Source: CAZIPN01 sp964541225
Lineage (GTDB): Bacteria > Actinomycetota > Coriobacteriia > Anaerosomatales > JAAXUF01
Direction of reading: 5' to 3'
DNA: 64,000 bases
NCBI GenBank assembly: GCA_964541225.1
Contig: CAZIPN010000004.1
Span: 27,105 to 91,104 of the forward strand
Numbering within the stretch: the first letter of the stretch is position 1; every line of letters begins with the position of its first letter. Below are positions 16,019 to 24,277 of the stretch, piece after piece. Under the pieces are notes generated by a model. That model saw only the letters and a list, made by a program, of their open reading frames with translations, was not told the origin of the DNA and searched no databases. A program made the position numbers and the translations under genes.

Positions 16019-17254
16019 ATGTCTGATGACACGAGGAAGACCCTCGCCTCGCCAAGGGGCACGCGGCCCCCTTCGACTGTCCACTCGCGGCGCACATCAC
16101 GGCGCGTGCGGCTTGTGGTGCTCGGCGTCGTCCTGGCAGCTATCACCGGCCTTGGAATTGCGCACCAGCAGGGAGTGCCGGTCACGGGTGTGGATGCTCT
16201 GTGTCCGTTTGGCGGGCTCGAGAGCCTATGGTCTCTGATCACTGCGGGAACGTTGGTCCAGCGTATTGCAGTGTCGAGTGTGATCCTGTTGATCGGCGTG
16301 ATCGCGGTCGCCGTCGTCTTTCGCCGGGCTTTCTGCGGCTACGTGTGTCCGCTGGGCGCTCTACAGGAGTTCTTTGGGATGCTCGGGCGTCGGCTGTTTG
16401 GCAAGCAGCGTCCTCACGTTCCAGTCGCAATCGATCGCGTCGCGCGCTATCTCAAGTACGTCGTGCTCGTGGGCTTCACGGTCTGGACCTGGCAGGCGGC
16501 CACCCTCGTCCTGCGCCCCTACGACCCCTGGGTTGCCTACATGCACCTGACATCTGCGGAACTGTTTGCCGAGTTCGCTGTCGGCGTAGCGGTGCTGGCT
16601 GTGTCGCTGGTCGGCTCGCTTGTCTACGAGCGATTCTTCTGCAAGTACGCGTGTCCCATGGGTGCGTTCCTCGGCATCATCTCTCCTGTGTCCATCTTCA
16701 AGGTTCGGCGTGACGAGAGTGTGTGCACCTCATGCGGGTCGTGCGACGCGTCGTGCCCGGTGAACGTGAAGGTGTCCACCGTCGCGACCGTCAACGATCC
16801 GGAGTGCATCAACTGCAACGAGTGCGTGAACGCTTGTCCCACCAAGGGAGCGTTGAGCGTCTCGGCTCCCGGTCCCGCAGCATCGCGCCGCAGCCTGAAG
16901 CCGAACGCAGTGCTGCTCGGCACGGGCGCGATACTTGGTCTGCTCATCCTGGCCACCACCGCCAGTGGCTCGTTCGCGTGGACCGTCCCAAACGCCCAGA
17001 AGGCGCTTCGCGGGGGTGTGTCGGGCACCTCGACGCAGACGATCAACGCAGAGGAGATTCGTGGCTCGATGACGTTTGCCGAGGTATCCAAGACCACCGG
17101 TATTCCGGCGTCTGCGTTCGAGAAACGCTTTGGGATCACCGACGCAGAGATGGACATGCCCATGAAGGACCTGGCTGAGGCACACGGCTTCGATGTGCAC
17201 ACCGACGTGCGGGAGTGGGTCGAGGGACAATTGGGCGCTCAACCAGCGAAGTAG
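16019..17254 (+). CDS. NapH/NosR-type membrane polyferredoxin
   Basis: 411 residues from ATG at 16019 (GGAGAG upstream; the frame is open back to 15908). About five membrane segments, with two CX3CP motifs at membrane boundaries (CGYVCPLGALQEF and CKYACPMGAFLG) as in NapH, NosR and CcoG, and two ferredoxin motifs CTSCGSCDASCPVN and CINCNECVNACPTKG. The C-terminal about 80 residues after a last membrane helix are a small domain (GSMTFAEVSKTTGIPASAFEKRF) that I have seen attached to similar proteins in anaerobes. It should move electrons between the quinone pool or membrane and a soluble partner. Divergent from nifA, which invites but does not prove a role in nitrogenase electron supply. Confidence 0.8.
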   Translation: MSDDTRKTLASPRGTRPPSTVHSRRTSRRVRLVVLGVVLAAITGLGIAHQQGVPVTGVDALCPFGGLESLWSLITAGTLVQRIAVSSVILLIGVIAVAVVFRRAFCGYVCPLGALQEFFGMLGRRLFGKQRPHVPVAIDRVARYLKYVVLVGFTVWTWQAATLVLRPYDPWVAYMHLTSAELFAEFAVGVAVLAVSLVGSLVYERFFCKYACPMGAFLGIISPVSIFKVRRDESVCTSCGSCDASCPVNVKVSTVATVNDPECINCNECVNACPTKGALSVSAPGPAASRRSLKPNAVLLGTGAILGLLILATTASGSFAWTVPNAQKALRGGVSGTSTQTINAEEIRGSMTFAEVSKTTGIPASAFEKRFGITDAEMDMPMKDLAEAHGFDVHTDVREWVEGQLGAQPAK

Positions 17255-17397
17255 GTGCCCCTTCGATGCACGGCTTTGTGGCCGCCGCCGCTCCCCAGGA
17301 CTATTCTTGTTGTGGCTGCACCCGTGCGAAGTGCAGCCGACAAGTAGGCTTCCCGGCCTGACCCCGGTGACAACCGGATCTGAGTGCGTGACAGAAC

Positions 17398-18513
17398 TCA
17401 GCGAGTGATCGGGATTCTGAACCCCACCGTTGCGCCGCCCTCAGGGTTGCGTTCGGCGAACATCTCACCGCCATGGTCGTGGACTATCTGGCGTGAGATG
17501 GCCAGTCCCAGGCCGGCCCCGCCGGTCTCAGCGGCGCGCGAAGGGTCCCCGCGATAGAAGCGCTCGAAGATGTAGGGAAGGTCCTGCTCGGCGATTCCTT
17601 CGCCCGTGTCGCGGATCGCGACTTCGGCCAGTCCGCCGTTCTCGGCGATTGCGACGCTCACGCTGCCGACGTGCGTGTGGCGCAGTGCATTGCTCAGGAG
17701 GTTTCGCATGACCTGTGAGAGGCGGGTCTCATCTCCGAGCACGGAGAAGGAGACCGCGTCGCTGTCGGCGGTCATTCGGACCGCTACCTCCGAGGGGGCC
17801 ATGGCGCTTGCGCGCGCCACTTCGCGGCGCGACAGCTCGGCAATGTCGATCTCGTGCATCTCGTAGCTGAGTCGGCCTGACTCCGCCGTGCTGAGCTCTC
17901 GGAGCTCCTCAACGAGCACCGAGAGGTGCTGCAGGTCGTCGAGGAGCGAAGCCAGGCGCTCCTCGTTGATGGGGACGATACCGTCGACCATCCCCTCGGC
18001 CTGTGCCCGCGCGGCTGCGATGGGGTTGCGCAGTTCGTGCGAGACGTCGGCGACGAGGCGGCGTCTGAGTTCCTCGGCATTCTCAAGGGAGTCGGCCATC
18101 GAGTTGAACGCATCGCCGAGAGCAGCGACTTCCGTGGGGCCGGCGATCTCGACGCGATGAGCGAGGTCGCCGCTCGATACCTGCTCGGCGGCGTGTTCGA
18201 GGCGACGAAGTGGGCGCGTGAGATACGCGGCCAAGAAGTAGGCCACGACGGCGGCGACCACGACCGCAATGAGGCCGCCGATGTAGACGCTCTGGTCTAC
18301 GCTCTGGATGAACGTTTGCTCTGCAGCACCGAGCATTCTGTGCCCCATTCCTCGGCCCGCGCCCATTGGCGAGGAGGGGAGGCCGGCCAGGTAGGCATCG
18401 AACGCTCCCGAGAGGGCGTCACGGGCGATGAGCCCGACCGCCACTACTGTCCCGAGGGCCACGAGGAGGATTGATGCGAATACCTCGACGCCCAGACCGA
18501 TTCGACCTTTCAT
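17398..18513 (-). CDS. HAMP-type sensor histidine kinase
   Basis: 371 residues. Membrane segment about 8-30, a short outside loop (with a Met/Gly-rich GAGRGMGHRML), a second segment about 72-95, HAMP (about 95-148), HisKA with H-box DVSHELRNPI, HATPase with N-box MRNLLSNALRH, DTGEGI and a G2 GGAGLGLAISRQIV. Class I kinase of the BaeS/CpxA type. The start ATG overlaps the stop codon of the response-regulator gene, so the two are one operon with the regulator first. The outside loop is small, about 40 residues, so the signal may be a metal, envelope stress or a partner protein. Confidence 0.92.
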   Translation of the reverse strand: MKGRIGLGVEVFASILLVALGTVVAVGLIARDALSGAFDAYLAGLPSSPMGAGRGMGHRMLGAAEQTFIQSVDQSVYIGGLIAVVVAAVVAYFLAAYLTRPLRRLEHAAEQVSSGDLAHRVEIAGPTEVAALGDAFNSMADSLENAEELRRRLVADVSHELRNPIAAARAQAEGMVDGIVPINEERLASLLDDLQHLSVLVEELRELSTAESGRLSYEMHEIDIAELSRREVARASAMAPSEVAVRMTADSDAVSFSVLGDETRLSQVMRNLLSNALRHTHVGSVSVAIAENGGLAEVAIRDTGEGIAEQDLPYIFERFYRGDPSRAAETGGAGLGLAISRQIVHDHGGEMFAERNPEGGATVGFRIPITR

Positions 18514-19184
18514 GACGCATCCAGCTTGTATCCGACGCCAATGACCGTGCGTATGTATCTCGGTGTCTTCGGGTCGTCGCCCAGCTTGTGGCGGATGTTC
18601 TTGATGTGGGCGTCGATGGTGCGCTCGTAGCCGTCAAAGGCATCCCCCGCAGACGCCTCAAGCAGCTGAAGCCTTGAGTAGACGCGGCCGGGATGGGCAG
18701 CCATCGTCGCGAGGATGTCGAACTGTGCGCGAGTCAGCTCGATGTTGTTGCCATCAAGCGTGACCGAGCGCCTCTCGGGATCGATTGCCAGCTCACCGAC
18801 GGTCAGTGTTGCCATGCCGCCGCGAGGCTCGCAGCGCCTGAGGACGGCCTTCACTCGCGCGACGACCTCCCTTGGGCTGAAGGGCTTGGTGACGTAGTCA
18901 TCAGCGCCCAGCTGAAGGCCGACCAGCCGATCGACCTCGTCGCTTCGGGCTGTGACCAGGATGACAGGGATGCCGTCTGCCTGGAAACGGCGCGTAAGTT
19001 CGAGCCCATCGATCCCGGGGAGCATGATGTCTACGAGAGCCAAGTCAGGACGCGCGCTGCGGGCCGATTCGAGGGCCGCGGTTCCGTCAGTCGCAACGAC
19101 CGCTGTGAATCCGTCCGCTCGCAGGTACTCGGCGAGGACGTCCACGATCTTTGGGTTGTCATCGACCACCAGTACGGTTGGCAT
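18510..19184 (-). CDS. OmpR-family response regulator
   Basis: 224 residues from ATG at 19184; chosen over an in-frame ATG seven codons earlier because AGAGGAG lies just upstream. Receiver domain (VVDDNPKIVDVL, phosphoacceptor in LVDIMLPGIDG, TARSDEVD, Lys in YVTKPFSPRE) and winged-helix DNA-binding domain (VTLDGNNIELTRAQFDIL to RTVIGVGYKLD). Partner of the kinase at 17398-18513. The upstream gene on the same strand encodes a small secreted protein and may be a target. Confidence 0.93.
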   Translation of the reverse strand: MPTVLVVDDNPKIVDVLAEYLRADGFTAVVATDGTAALESARSARPDLALVDIMLPGIDGLELTRRFQADGIPVILVTARSDEVDRLVGLQLGADDYVTKPFSPREVVARVKAVLRRCEPRGGMATLTVGELAIDPERRSVTLDGNNIELTRAQFDILATMAAHPGRVYSRLQLLEASAGDAFDGYERTIDAHIKNIRHKLGDDPKTPRYIRTVIGVGYKLDAS

Positions 19185-19233
19185 ACCGTGCTCCTCTGTT
19201 GGCACCGTCTCCTACGTTTGTACCGCACAGGCA

Positions 19234-19265
19234 GAAACGAGGCGGCTGCACAGCCACCTCGTTTC
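19234..19265 (-). terminator. Long hairpin between the secreted protein and the two-component genes
   Basis: GAAACGAGG (19234-19242) pairs with CCTCGTTTC (19257-19265), and GGCT/AGCC continues the stem inside after one mismatch. Read on the minus strand it lies directly after the stop of the secreted-protein gene. The T content after the stem is low. It would terminate or attenuate reading into the response regulator. Confidence 0.65.
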
Positions 19266-19284
19266 CGGCCGAGGAGAGCGAGAC

Positions 19285-19848
19285 TCAGTTCATGCACGAT
19301 CCATCGCGGGCGCCGCCACCTTGCCCGCCACCTGAACCGCGTCCGGATCCTGCGCCAGCGCCTCTGCCACTGCCAGCTCCTGCGCCCGAGCCGCCATTGG
19401 GACCACTACCGTCGCACGCAGACGGGTCGGTCACTCGCTGGGTGACTCGGCTCTTCATTGCCGACAACGCCGTATCAGCCTGGCTTTGGCTGATCGAGCC
19501 TGCCTTGACCTTAGTTGCCAAGACCTGCTCGCGCACCTTCAGAGCCTGAGCGACGATCTGACCGGTGCTGACGTTCTTGTCGGCAGCGATCTGCGCGAAC
19601 GTCTTGCCGGATGCTCGCTGCGTTGCGACTTGCGCCGGGGTCTGACCCGTCAGGTTTGCGACAACGTCGAGCATTCTGCCACCGGCAGCGCCGACCGCGC
19701 CGCCGAGTCCCGCGCCGCAACGCGCGACCGCCTGTGCGGGCGCCGAGTTAGTGACAGTCCCGGCGAACCCCGTTGACACGCTGCCGAGCACCAGACCGGC
19801 GACCAGGCCGCCTGCGAGGGCTGCCGCCCACTTCTTCGATCGAAACAT
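19285..19848 (-). CDS. Small secreted protein with DUF2680-like helical region
   Basis: 187 residues from ATG at 19848, with AGAGGAGCAC upstream. Cleavable signal peptide (about 1-27, ending STGFAG). The middle part has two helical, oligomer-like segments: TGQTPAQVATQRASGKTFAQIA and LATKVKAGSISQSQADTALSAM, the second being similar to the YckD/DUF2680 repeat. The C-terminal 45 residues are almost only Gly, Ser, Ala and Arg. No catalytic motif. The upstream spacing suggests its own promoter; the neighbouring two-component system could control it. Confidence 0.7.
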   Translation of the reverse strand: MFRSKKWAAALAGGLVAGLVLGSVSTGFAGTVTNSAPAQAVARCGAGLGGAVGAAGGRMLDVVANLTGQTPAQVATQRASGKTFAQIAADKNVSTGQIVAQALKVREQVLATKVKAGSISQSQADTALSAMKSRVTQRVTDPSACDGSGPNGGSGAGAGSGRGAGAGSGRGSGGGQGGGARDGSCMN

Positions 19849-20089
19849 GTCGTGCTCCTCTCTCTCTGTGTGCCTATCCTCCTGTTGAAGAAGATGGGGC
19901 CGACGTGTGAATTTCGCGTGCGCGCCGAAAGCGAATGGAGTGAACGACGCCTCAGTGCCCGGCGAGCCGACGATCTGCCCGGGCATTCCTCCATGTCGAA
20001 TGCCACTGATCAGGTCCAGATTGTGCAGCGCTGGCATTAAGCTTGCGTAATGGGTCGCGGCGTCTGCCAGCCCACCAAAGGAGACCGCC

Positions 20090-20959
20090 ATGGCCAAGGC
20101 CCGAGGCATTCTCGCGACGTACTCTGCACAGCCAACACGCGACGGGGCGGGGGTGCACCTGCGACGGGCTTTCGGTTCAACTCACTCGCCGCTCTTCGAT
20201 CCCTTCTTGATGTTGGATGACTATCGGTCTTCAGAGCCGGCTAGGTATCGGAGGGGCTTCCCGTGGCACCCTCACCGTGGGATCGAAACGGTGACATACC
20301 TGCTGCGTGGTGACATTGAGCACTCGGATTCCTCGGGGAATCAGGGGGTCCTCGGCTCGGGATGCGCTCAGTGGATGACTGCCGGCCGAGGCATAGTGCA
20401 CCAAGAGATGCCGATTGGCGATGTCGACGGTGTCCTTGAGGGCTTTCAACTGTGGGTGAATCTGCCTGCAACGCACAAGATGACCGAACCGTCCTACCAA
20501 CACGCTTCGTGCGAAGCGATTCCGCTGATAGTGACGATGGATGGCGTTGCCGTGCGTGTCATATCGGGCACCGTAGATGGCGTCACGGGTCCCGTACAGG
20601 GGCTTGCCACAAACCCCGAGTTTCTCGACATCACCGTTCCTCCGCAGTCGCGTTACGTGCACCCCACTCCCTCTGCGCACACGGTGTGTGCCTACGTGAT
20701 TGCAGGATCCGGATCGTTCGCGAGTCACATTCGCGCAGAGGAGCGGGTCTTTGACGGCAGCGCGATTCTGTTTGGCGAAGGCGACCTGGTCACCGCTGTC
20801 ACTCGCGAGGACCCGCTGCGGTTCTTGCTGTGCGCCGGGCGACCTCTCCGTGAGCCCGTGGCGTGGTCCGGTCCCATCGTCATGAACACCCAGCAGGAAC
20901 TCGAAAGTGCGTTCGACGAACTGCAGCACGGGACGTTTCTTCACCGTGGAGCTGCCTGA
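20090..20959 (+). CDS. Pirin-family cupin protein
   Basis: 289 residues. Two cupin folds. The N-terminal metal site is intact: HPHRGIETVTY (two His), a third His about 42 residues on with its Glu (GIVHQEMP). The C-terminal part has the EERVFDGSAILFGEGD motif of pirins. Bacterial pirins are Fe or other metal proteins with quercetinase activity or regulatory roles; which applies here cannot be told. AAGGAGACC precedes the ATG. Confidence 0.9.
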   Translation: MAKARGILATYSAQPTRDGAGVHLRRAFGSTHSPLFDPFLMLDDYRSSEPARYRRGFPWHPHRGIETVTYLLRGDIEHSDSSGNQGVLGSGCAQWMTAGRGIVHQEMPIGDVDGVLEGFQLWVNLPATHKMTEPSYQHASCEAIPLIVTMDGVAVRVISGTVDGVTGPVQGLATNPEFLDITVPPQSRYVHPTPSAHTVCAYVIAGSGSFASHIRAEERVFDGSAILFGEGDLVTAVTREDPLRFLLCAGRPLREPVAWSGPIVMNTQQELESAFDELQHGTFLHRGAA

Positions 20960-20974
20960 CGGCCAAGGGCGCCC

Positions 20975-21012
20975 GCGCGCCCGGGTTCTTGTATCCGCAA
21001 GAGCGGGCGCGC
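20975..21012. terminator. Bidirectional hairpin between pirin and membrane-protein genes
   Basis: GCGCGCCCG (20975-20983) pairs with CGGGCGCGC (21004-21012), with an inner CTTG/CAAG pair. It lies between two convergent genes, 16 bases after the pirin stop and 3 bases from the other, so it can end transcription from both sides although no T-run is present. Confidence 0.7.
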
Positions 21013-21015
21013 AGC

Positions 21016-22716
21016 CTACGGCTTCTTGGTCCATACGTCGAAATCGGCGACCGTCTCAACTCTCGTGTAGCGCGTCAGCAGCTGTTCAATGAACGGATTG
21101 TCACGCGCTGCGTTCTCGTAGGGCAGCAGATGGAGCCTCCTCATTGAGAACAGATCGACGAAGATCACATCGGGCATCGCCTCGTGCTCCTCGAAGTAGT
21201 CCAGGGCATACCCGTCCGAGCGTGACGGGTAGAGCCACACAGCGTTGGTGTAGATCTGTCCGCCCACTGCCAGATACCCTTGCCGTTCTCCGTAGAACGT
21301 GACTCGGGATGTCGGCCTCACCAACCGTTTGCCGGTTGCCTCGAGGGCGAGGATCTCCCGTTGGCGCTCAGGGGTGGTGTGCATTCCCGCATACATGCCC
21401 CCACTGACAACCGCCGTCATGTTCTGAGGCCGTCCGTTGTCGACCGACTCCGACCACACGGTGCCCACAGCGATGGCGAGGATCGCCACCGACGCCACTG
21501 CGAGAACGCGCTCTCCGGACAACGTCTCAAGGGCACTGCCCCATGTGGCGATGACGGCGATCGCAGCCGGAACGATTCCGATGACGGCGACCCCGCGCAT
21601 CCACGGGGCATCCGTCGAGTACGCGACGGCAGCAAACCCGACCGCTGAGGCTGGGAGCGTGAGGACGAGCAGCGAGAGCAGGTCGCGGCGCTTCTCCGAG
21701 GTGGCCCACACGGCTGTGGGCGCGATGGCAGCGAGCGCGAACGTGATGAGCCAAGCGCTCGCGGTCATGCCGAACACGCGCTGGCTCAGGACAATGGCCT
21801 GAACGGTGGGCGGCAGTGCGAGTATCGGTAGTGAGAACAGCAGCCAGGCGCGAACGTTGCGTGAAAACCGAGGCACGCATGCGAGTGCTGCCGCGACCCA
21901 CATTGGCCACAAGAGCGGTTGTCCCAAGGACCCGGAGAGCCGCGTGGCCGCGCGCTGCAGCTTCTCGGCAGGGGAGCGGAAGCTCTCGACGTTGGAGGAT
22001 GCGTAGCGCAGACCCCGAGTGATCTCGGTGATGGACACGAACGCCAACAGGCTGCCGACGAAGACCAGGCTGGTCACTGCGGCCGTGATCAGGAGCGGCA
22101 GAACGATCCGCCGGTCACGCGTGCGAACGATCAAGACGAAGGCGAGGGTCGCGGCTGCAATCGCCAATGGCGGGTAGGTGACCGATGCGAATACGAGGGC
22201 GACGCCGGTTCCAGCCGCCGCGAGCGGGCTGCGGTCGTGTTCGGCGCGATACGCAAGGGCAACAGCCAGCACAAAACCGATGGTGGTCATCTGGTTGTAG
22301 CCGGGGGCGAACAGGTTGAACGGTGGGCACAGAAGCGGAACGCTTACGGCGAGTGCGGCGACGAGCGGATGCAACGATCGTCGGAGCTGGACGTAGGCGA
22401 CAAAGGCCACTCCCGCTGCGAGGGCTACGTAGAACAGACGGAATGCGGCTACCAACCCGAACGTGCCGAAGAGGTGAATCCACACCCACACGAAGCCTGC
22501 TGCCGGCAGGAAGCCGAGTGATTGCACCGACATCTCGTCGGCGAATGGTCGCGCGCCCTCGGCAAGACGAAGCGCCACGGTGACGTAGTGGCTGTCGTCG
22601 TAGAAGGAGACACCGAACGTCGAGCGCAGCGCGGTGAGTGCGAGGACGATGAGAGCCGCCATCGCGATCGCAATGCGTTCGGCTCCCCATCCCTGTCGGT
22701 TGGTAGGCGCTGGCAT
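21016..22716 (-). CDS. Large multi-span membrane protein, glycosyltransferase-like
   Basis: 566 residues from ATG at 22716 (MPAPTNRQG); the frame is open for 55 codons upstream but that part is Pro/Arg-rich and unlike protein. About 11-12 hydrophobic segments. An early outside loop carries YDDSHYVTVALRLAEGARPFADE, which is like the Asp-containing first loop of PMT/ArnT (GT39/GT83-type) lipid-linked sugar transferases. The C-terminal about 120 residues are soluble and outside. Family assignment is by shape and that loop only. It is a lone gene. Confidence 0.6.
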   Translation of the reverse strand: MPAPTNRQGWGAERIAIAMAALIVLALTALRSTFGVSFYDDSHYVTVALRLAEGARPFADEMSVQSLGFLPAAGFVWVWIHLFGTFGLVAAFRLFYVALAAGVAFVAYVQLRRSLHPLVAALAVSVPLLCPPFNLFAPGYNQMTTIGFVLAVALAYRAEHDRSPLAAAGTGVALVFASVTYPPLAIAAATLAFVLIVRTRDRRIVLPLLITAAVTSLVFVGSLLAFVSITEITRGLRYASSNVESFRSPAEKLQRAATRLSGSLGQPLLWPMWVAAALACVPRFSRNVRAWLLFSLPILALPPTVQAIVLSQRVFGMTASAWLITFALAAIAPTAVWATSEKRRDLLSLLVLTLPASAVGFAAVAYSTDAPWMRGVAVIGIVPAAIAVIATWGSALETLSGERVLAVASVAILAIAVGTVWSESVDNGRPQNMTAVVSGGMYAGMHTTPERQREILALEATGKRLVRPTSRVTFYGERQGYLAVGGQIYTNAVWLYPSRSDGYALDYFEEHEAMPDVIFVDLFSMRRLHLLPYENAARDNPFIEQLLTRYTRVETVADFDVWTKKP

Positions 22717-22912
22717 GCGCGAAGGATACGGCGGCACGGGTTCGTCAGCAAGCAGCGGGACGGGGCGCGGCGCAGGGGACGGGGCGGCCCGGGTTCCTCG
22801 GCAGGCATGAGTGGGCGGGGCGCCGTGGGAAGCCACAAGCGGGGAGAATCGAGACACAGAGCGCGACAGGGGGATATTCAACGGAGTCTACGAGCCGAAA
22901 GGAGCAGCTGCT

Positions 22913-23317
22913 ATGAGCGACTTCATCGAGCTGACGAGTACTGAGGGTCTTGAACCTGGGATGATGCGCCGTGTTGCCCTCGAGGACCATGAGTTTCTTG
23001 TGGCTAGGATCGGCGATGAGTACTACGTGACTGACGGGCGCTGTGCACATCTCGGCGGAGATCTGAGCCGAGGAGTGCTCGACGGAACGGTGGTTACATG
23101 TCCGCTTCATCACTCGCAGTATGACCTGAGGGATGGTCGGGTCTTGCGGTGGACGGACTGGTCGGGCGTCGTTCTGTCGGTCGCCGAGCTCCTGAGGCAC
23201 CCGCGGCCGATTCGCGCTTATGAGAGCAAGGTGGAGGAGGGCAGAGTGTTCGTGGGGCCGCAGAAGCCATGTCCGCCGGTGGATATCGCGAGCCAGGAGT
23301 CGTCTCCCCCCGTGTAG
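22913..23317 (+). CDS. Rieske [2Fe-2S] ferredoxin
   Basis: 134 residues from ATG at 22913 with AAAGGAGCAGCTG upstream. The Rieske ligands are present as CAHLGG (Cys-X-His) and CPLHHSQYD (Cys-X2-His), about 17 residues apart. The protein is soluble with no signal peptide, as in ferredoxins of dioxygenases and small stand-alone Rieske proteins. No oxygenase is nearby, so its partner is unknown. Confidence 0.9.
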   Translation: MSDFIELTSTEGLEPGMMRRVALEDHEFLVARIGDEYYVTDGRCAHLGGDLSRGVLDGTVVTCPLHHSQYDLRDGRVLRWTDWSGVVLSVAELLRHPRPIRAYESKVEEGRVFVGPQKPCPPVDIASQESSPPV

Positions 23318-23420
23318 CCGCTGGTCGAGGGCCGCGCACGGTGTTGCGACCAGATATTCGCGCTGGCTCTCTCAATGTGGAGGCAACCGGCATTTTGCAC
23401 TTCATGGCGATTGGCAGAAC

Positions 23421-23428
23421 GCCGATAC
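23421..23428 (+). promoter_or_regulatory. Sigma-28-like -10 motif before the DUF4388 gene
   Basis: GCCGATAC matches 7 of 8 positions of the FliA/WhiG -10 (GCCGATAA). The expected -35 (TAAA, 15-16 bases upstream) is only TCAT, so this is weak alone. It gains some weight from the better match at 25896-25923 in the same cluster. Confidence 0.35.
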
Positions 23429-23448
23429 TAATTGACAAAGGGATGACA

Positions 23449-23509
23449 GGTCCGCGCAGCGCGCATTCGCTATGCATGGCGGGCGGCGTCGCCAAGGATC
23501 GCGCGGACC
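23449..23509 (+). other. Stem-closed leader element before the chemosensory cluster
   Basis: GGTCCGCGC (23449-23457) is the exact reverse complement of GCGCGGACC (23501-23509), closing 43 bases that contain further GC-rich pairing (GGCG with CGCC). It lies just before the ribosome site of the DUF4388 gene. I compared it with c-di-GMP riboswitch consensus from memory and found no match. It may be a new leader structure or simply a GC-rich hairpin. Confidence 0.4.
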
Positions 23510-23527
23510 CGTTTCGAGGAGGAAACC

Positions 23528-24274
23528 GTGGCACTCGAGGGCAACCTCAAGGACTTCTCACTTGCCGACATGTTTCGGCTGCTGGACAAGGGCTCGAAAT
23601 CGGGCACTTTGCACGTGACGACCAGGGACTCCGAAGGCATCGTGTGCTTCAGGGGTGGCCAGATCTTCTACGCCTCGGCGAGCACGCAGCGTGAGCCCAC
23701 CGGCAAGCGGTTGACGCGGGCCGGCATCATCACCGAGAAGCAGCTTAGGCAAGCGCAGGGTCTGATGAAGATCCAGAAGCGCGACAAGGCTGACCGCAGA
23801 CTCGGCCAGATCTTGGTCGACGAGGGGTATGTCGAGCCGGGCATTCTCGAGAATCTGGTCTCCGAGCAAGTCGCTGACGCGCTCTTCGTGATGCTGCGAT
23901 GGGACGACGGCGAGCTTCGCTTCGAGCCCGACGAGCATCGAGCCGATGTGGACCTTGGCTTCACCCTGCCGGTTGACCAAGCTGTCACTGACGCCGAGAA
24001 GCGCCTGGATGCATGGGAGCGTATTCGGGAGAAGGTGCCATCACTGGACACCCGCTTCGAGATGTCTGCTATGCCGGGGCAGAAACCGACCGAGATTCAT
24101 CTGAAACCGCGCGAATGGATGCTGCTGTGCTTCATGCACGGCGCCAAGAGCGTGTCCGAACTGGCCCAACTCACCGGCTACAACGATTTCGACACCGCGA
24201 GAACCCTATATGGGATGTTCACCGGGGGCCTCATCGAGAAGGTCGAGTCAGCCGGGGAGAGTTCGTCGGGCTAG
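23528..24274 (+). CDS. DUF4388 (PatA-type) protein with MshEN-like middle region
   Basis: 248 residues, GTG start behind CGAGGAGGAAA. The N-terminal about 60 residues, LEGNLKDFSLADMFRLLDKG followed by SGTLHV and IVCFRGGQIFYA, are the DUF4388 domain found with receiver and chemosensory proteins. Residues about 65-125 hold RLTRAGIITEKQLRQAQ and RLGQILVDEGYVEPGILENL, which resemble the repeat unit of MshEN c-di-GMP-binding domains. The C-terminal about 60 residues look like a small winged helix. First gene of the chemosensory cluster; a role in signal input or output coupling is inferred from position. Confidence 0.75.
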   Translation: MALEGNLKDFSLADMFRLLDKGSKSGTLHVTTRDSEGIVCFRGGQIFYASASTQREPTGKRLTRAGIITEKQLRQAQGLMKIQKRDKADRRLGQILVDEGYVEPGILENLVSEQVADALFVMLRWDDGELRFEPDEHRADVDLGFTLPVDQAVTDAEKRLDAWERIREKVPSLDTRFEMSAMPGQKPTEIHLKPREWMLLCFMHGAKSVSELAQLTGYNDFDTARTLYGMFTGGLIEKVESAGESSSG

Positions 24275-24277
24275 CCC

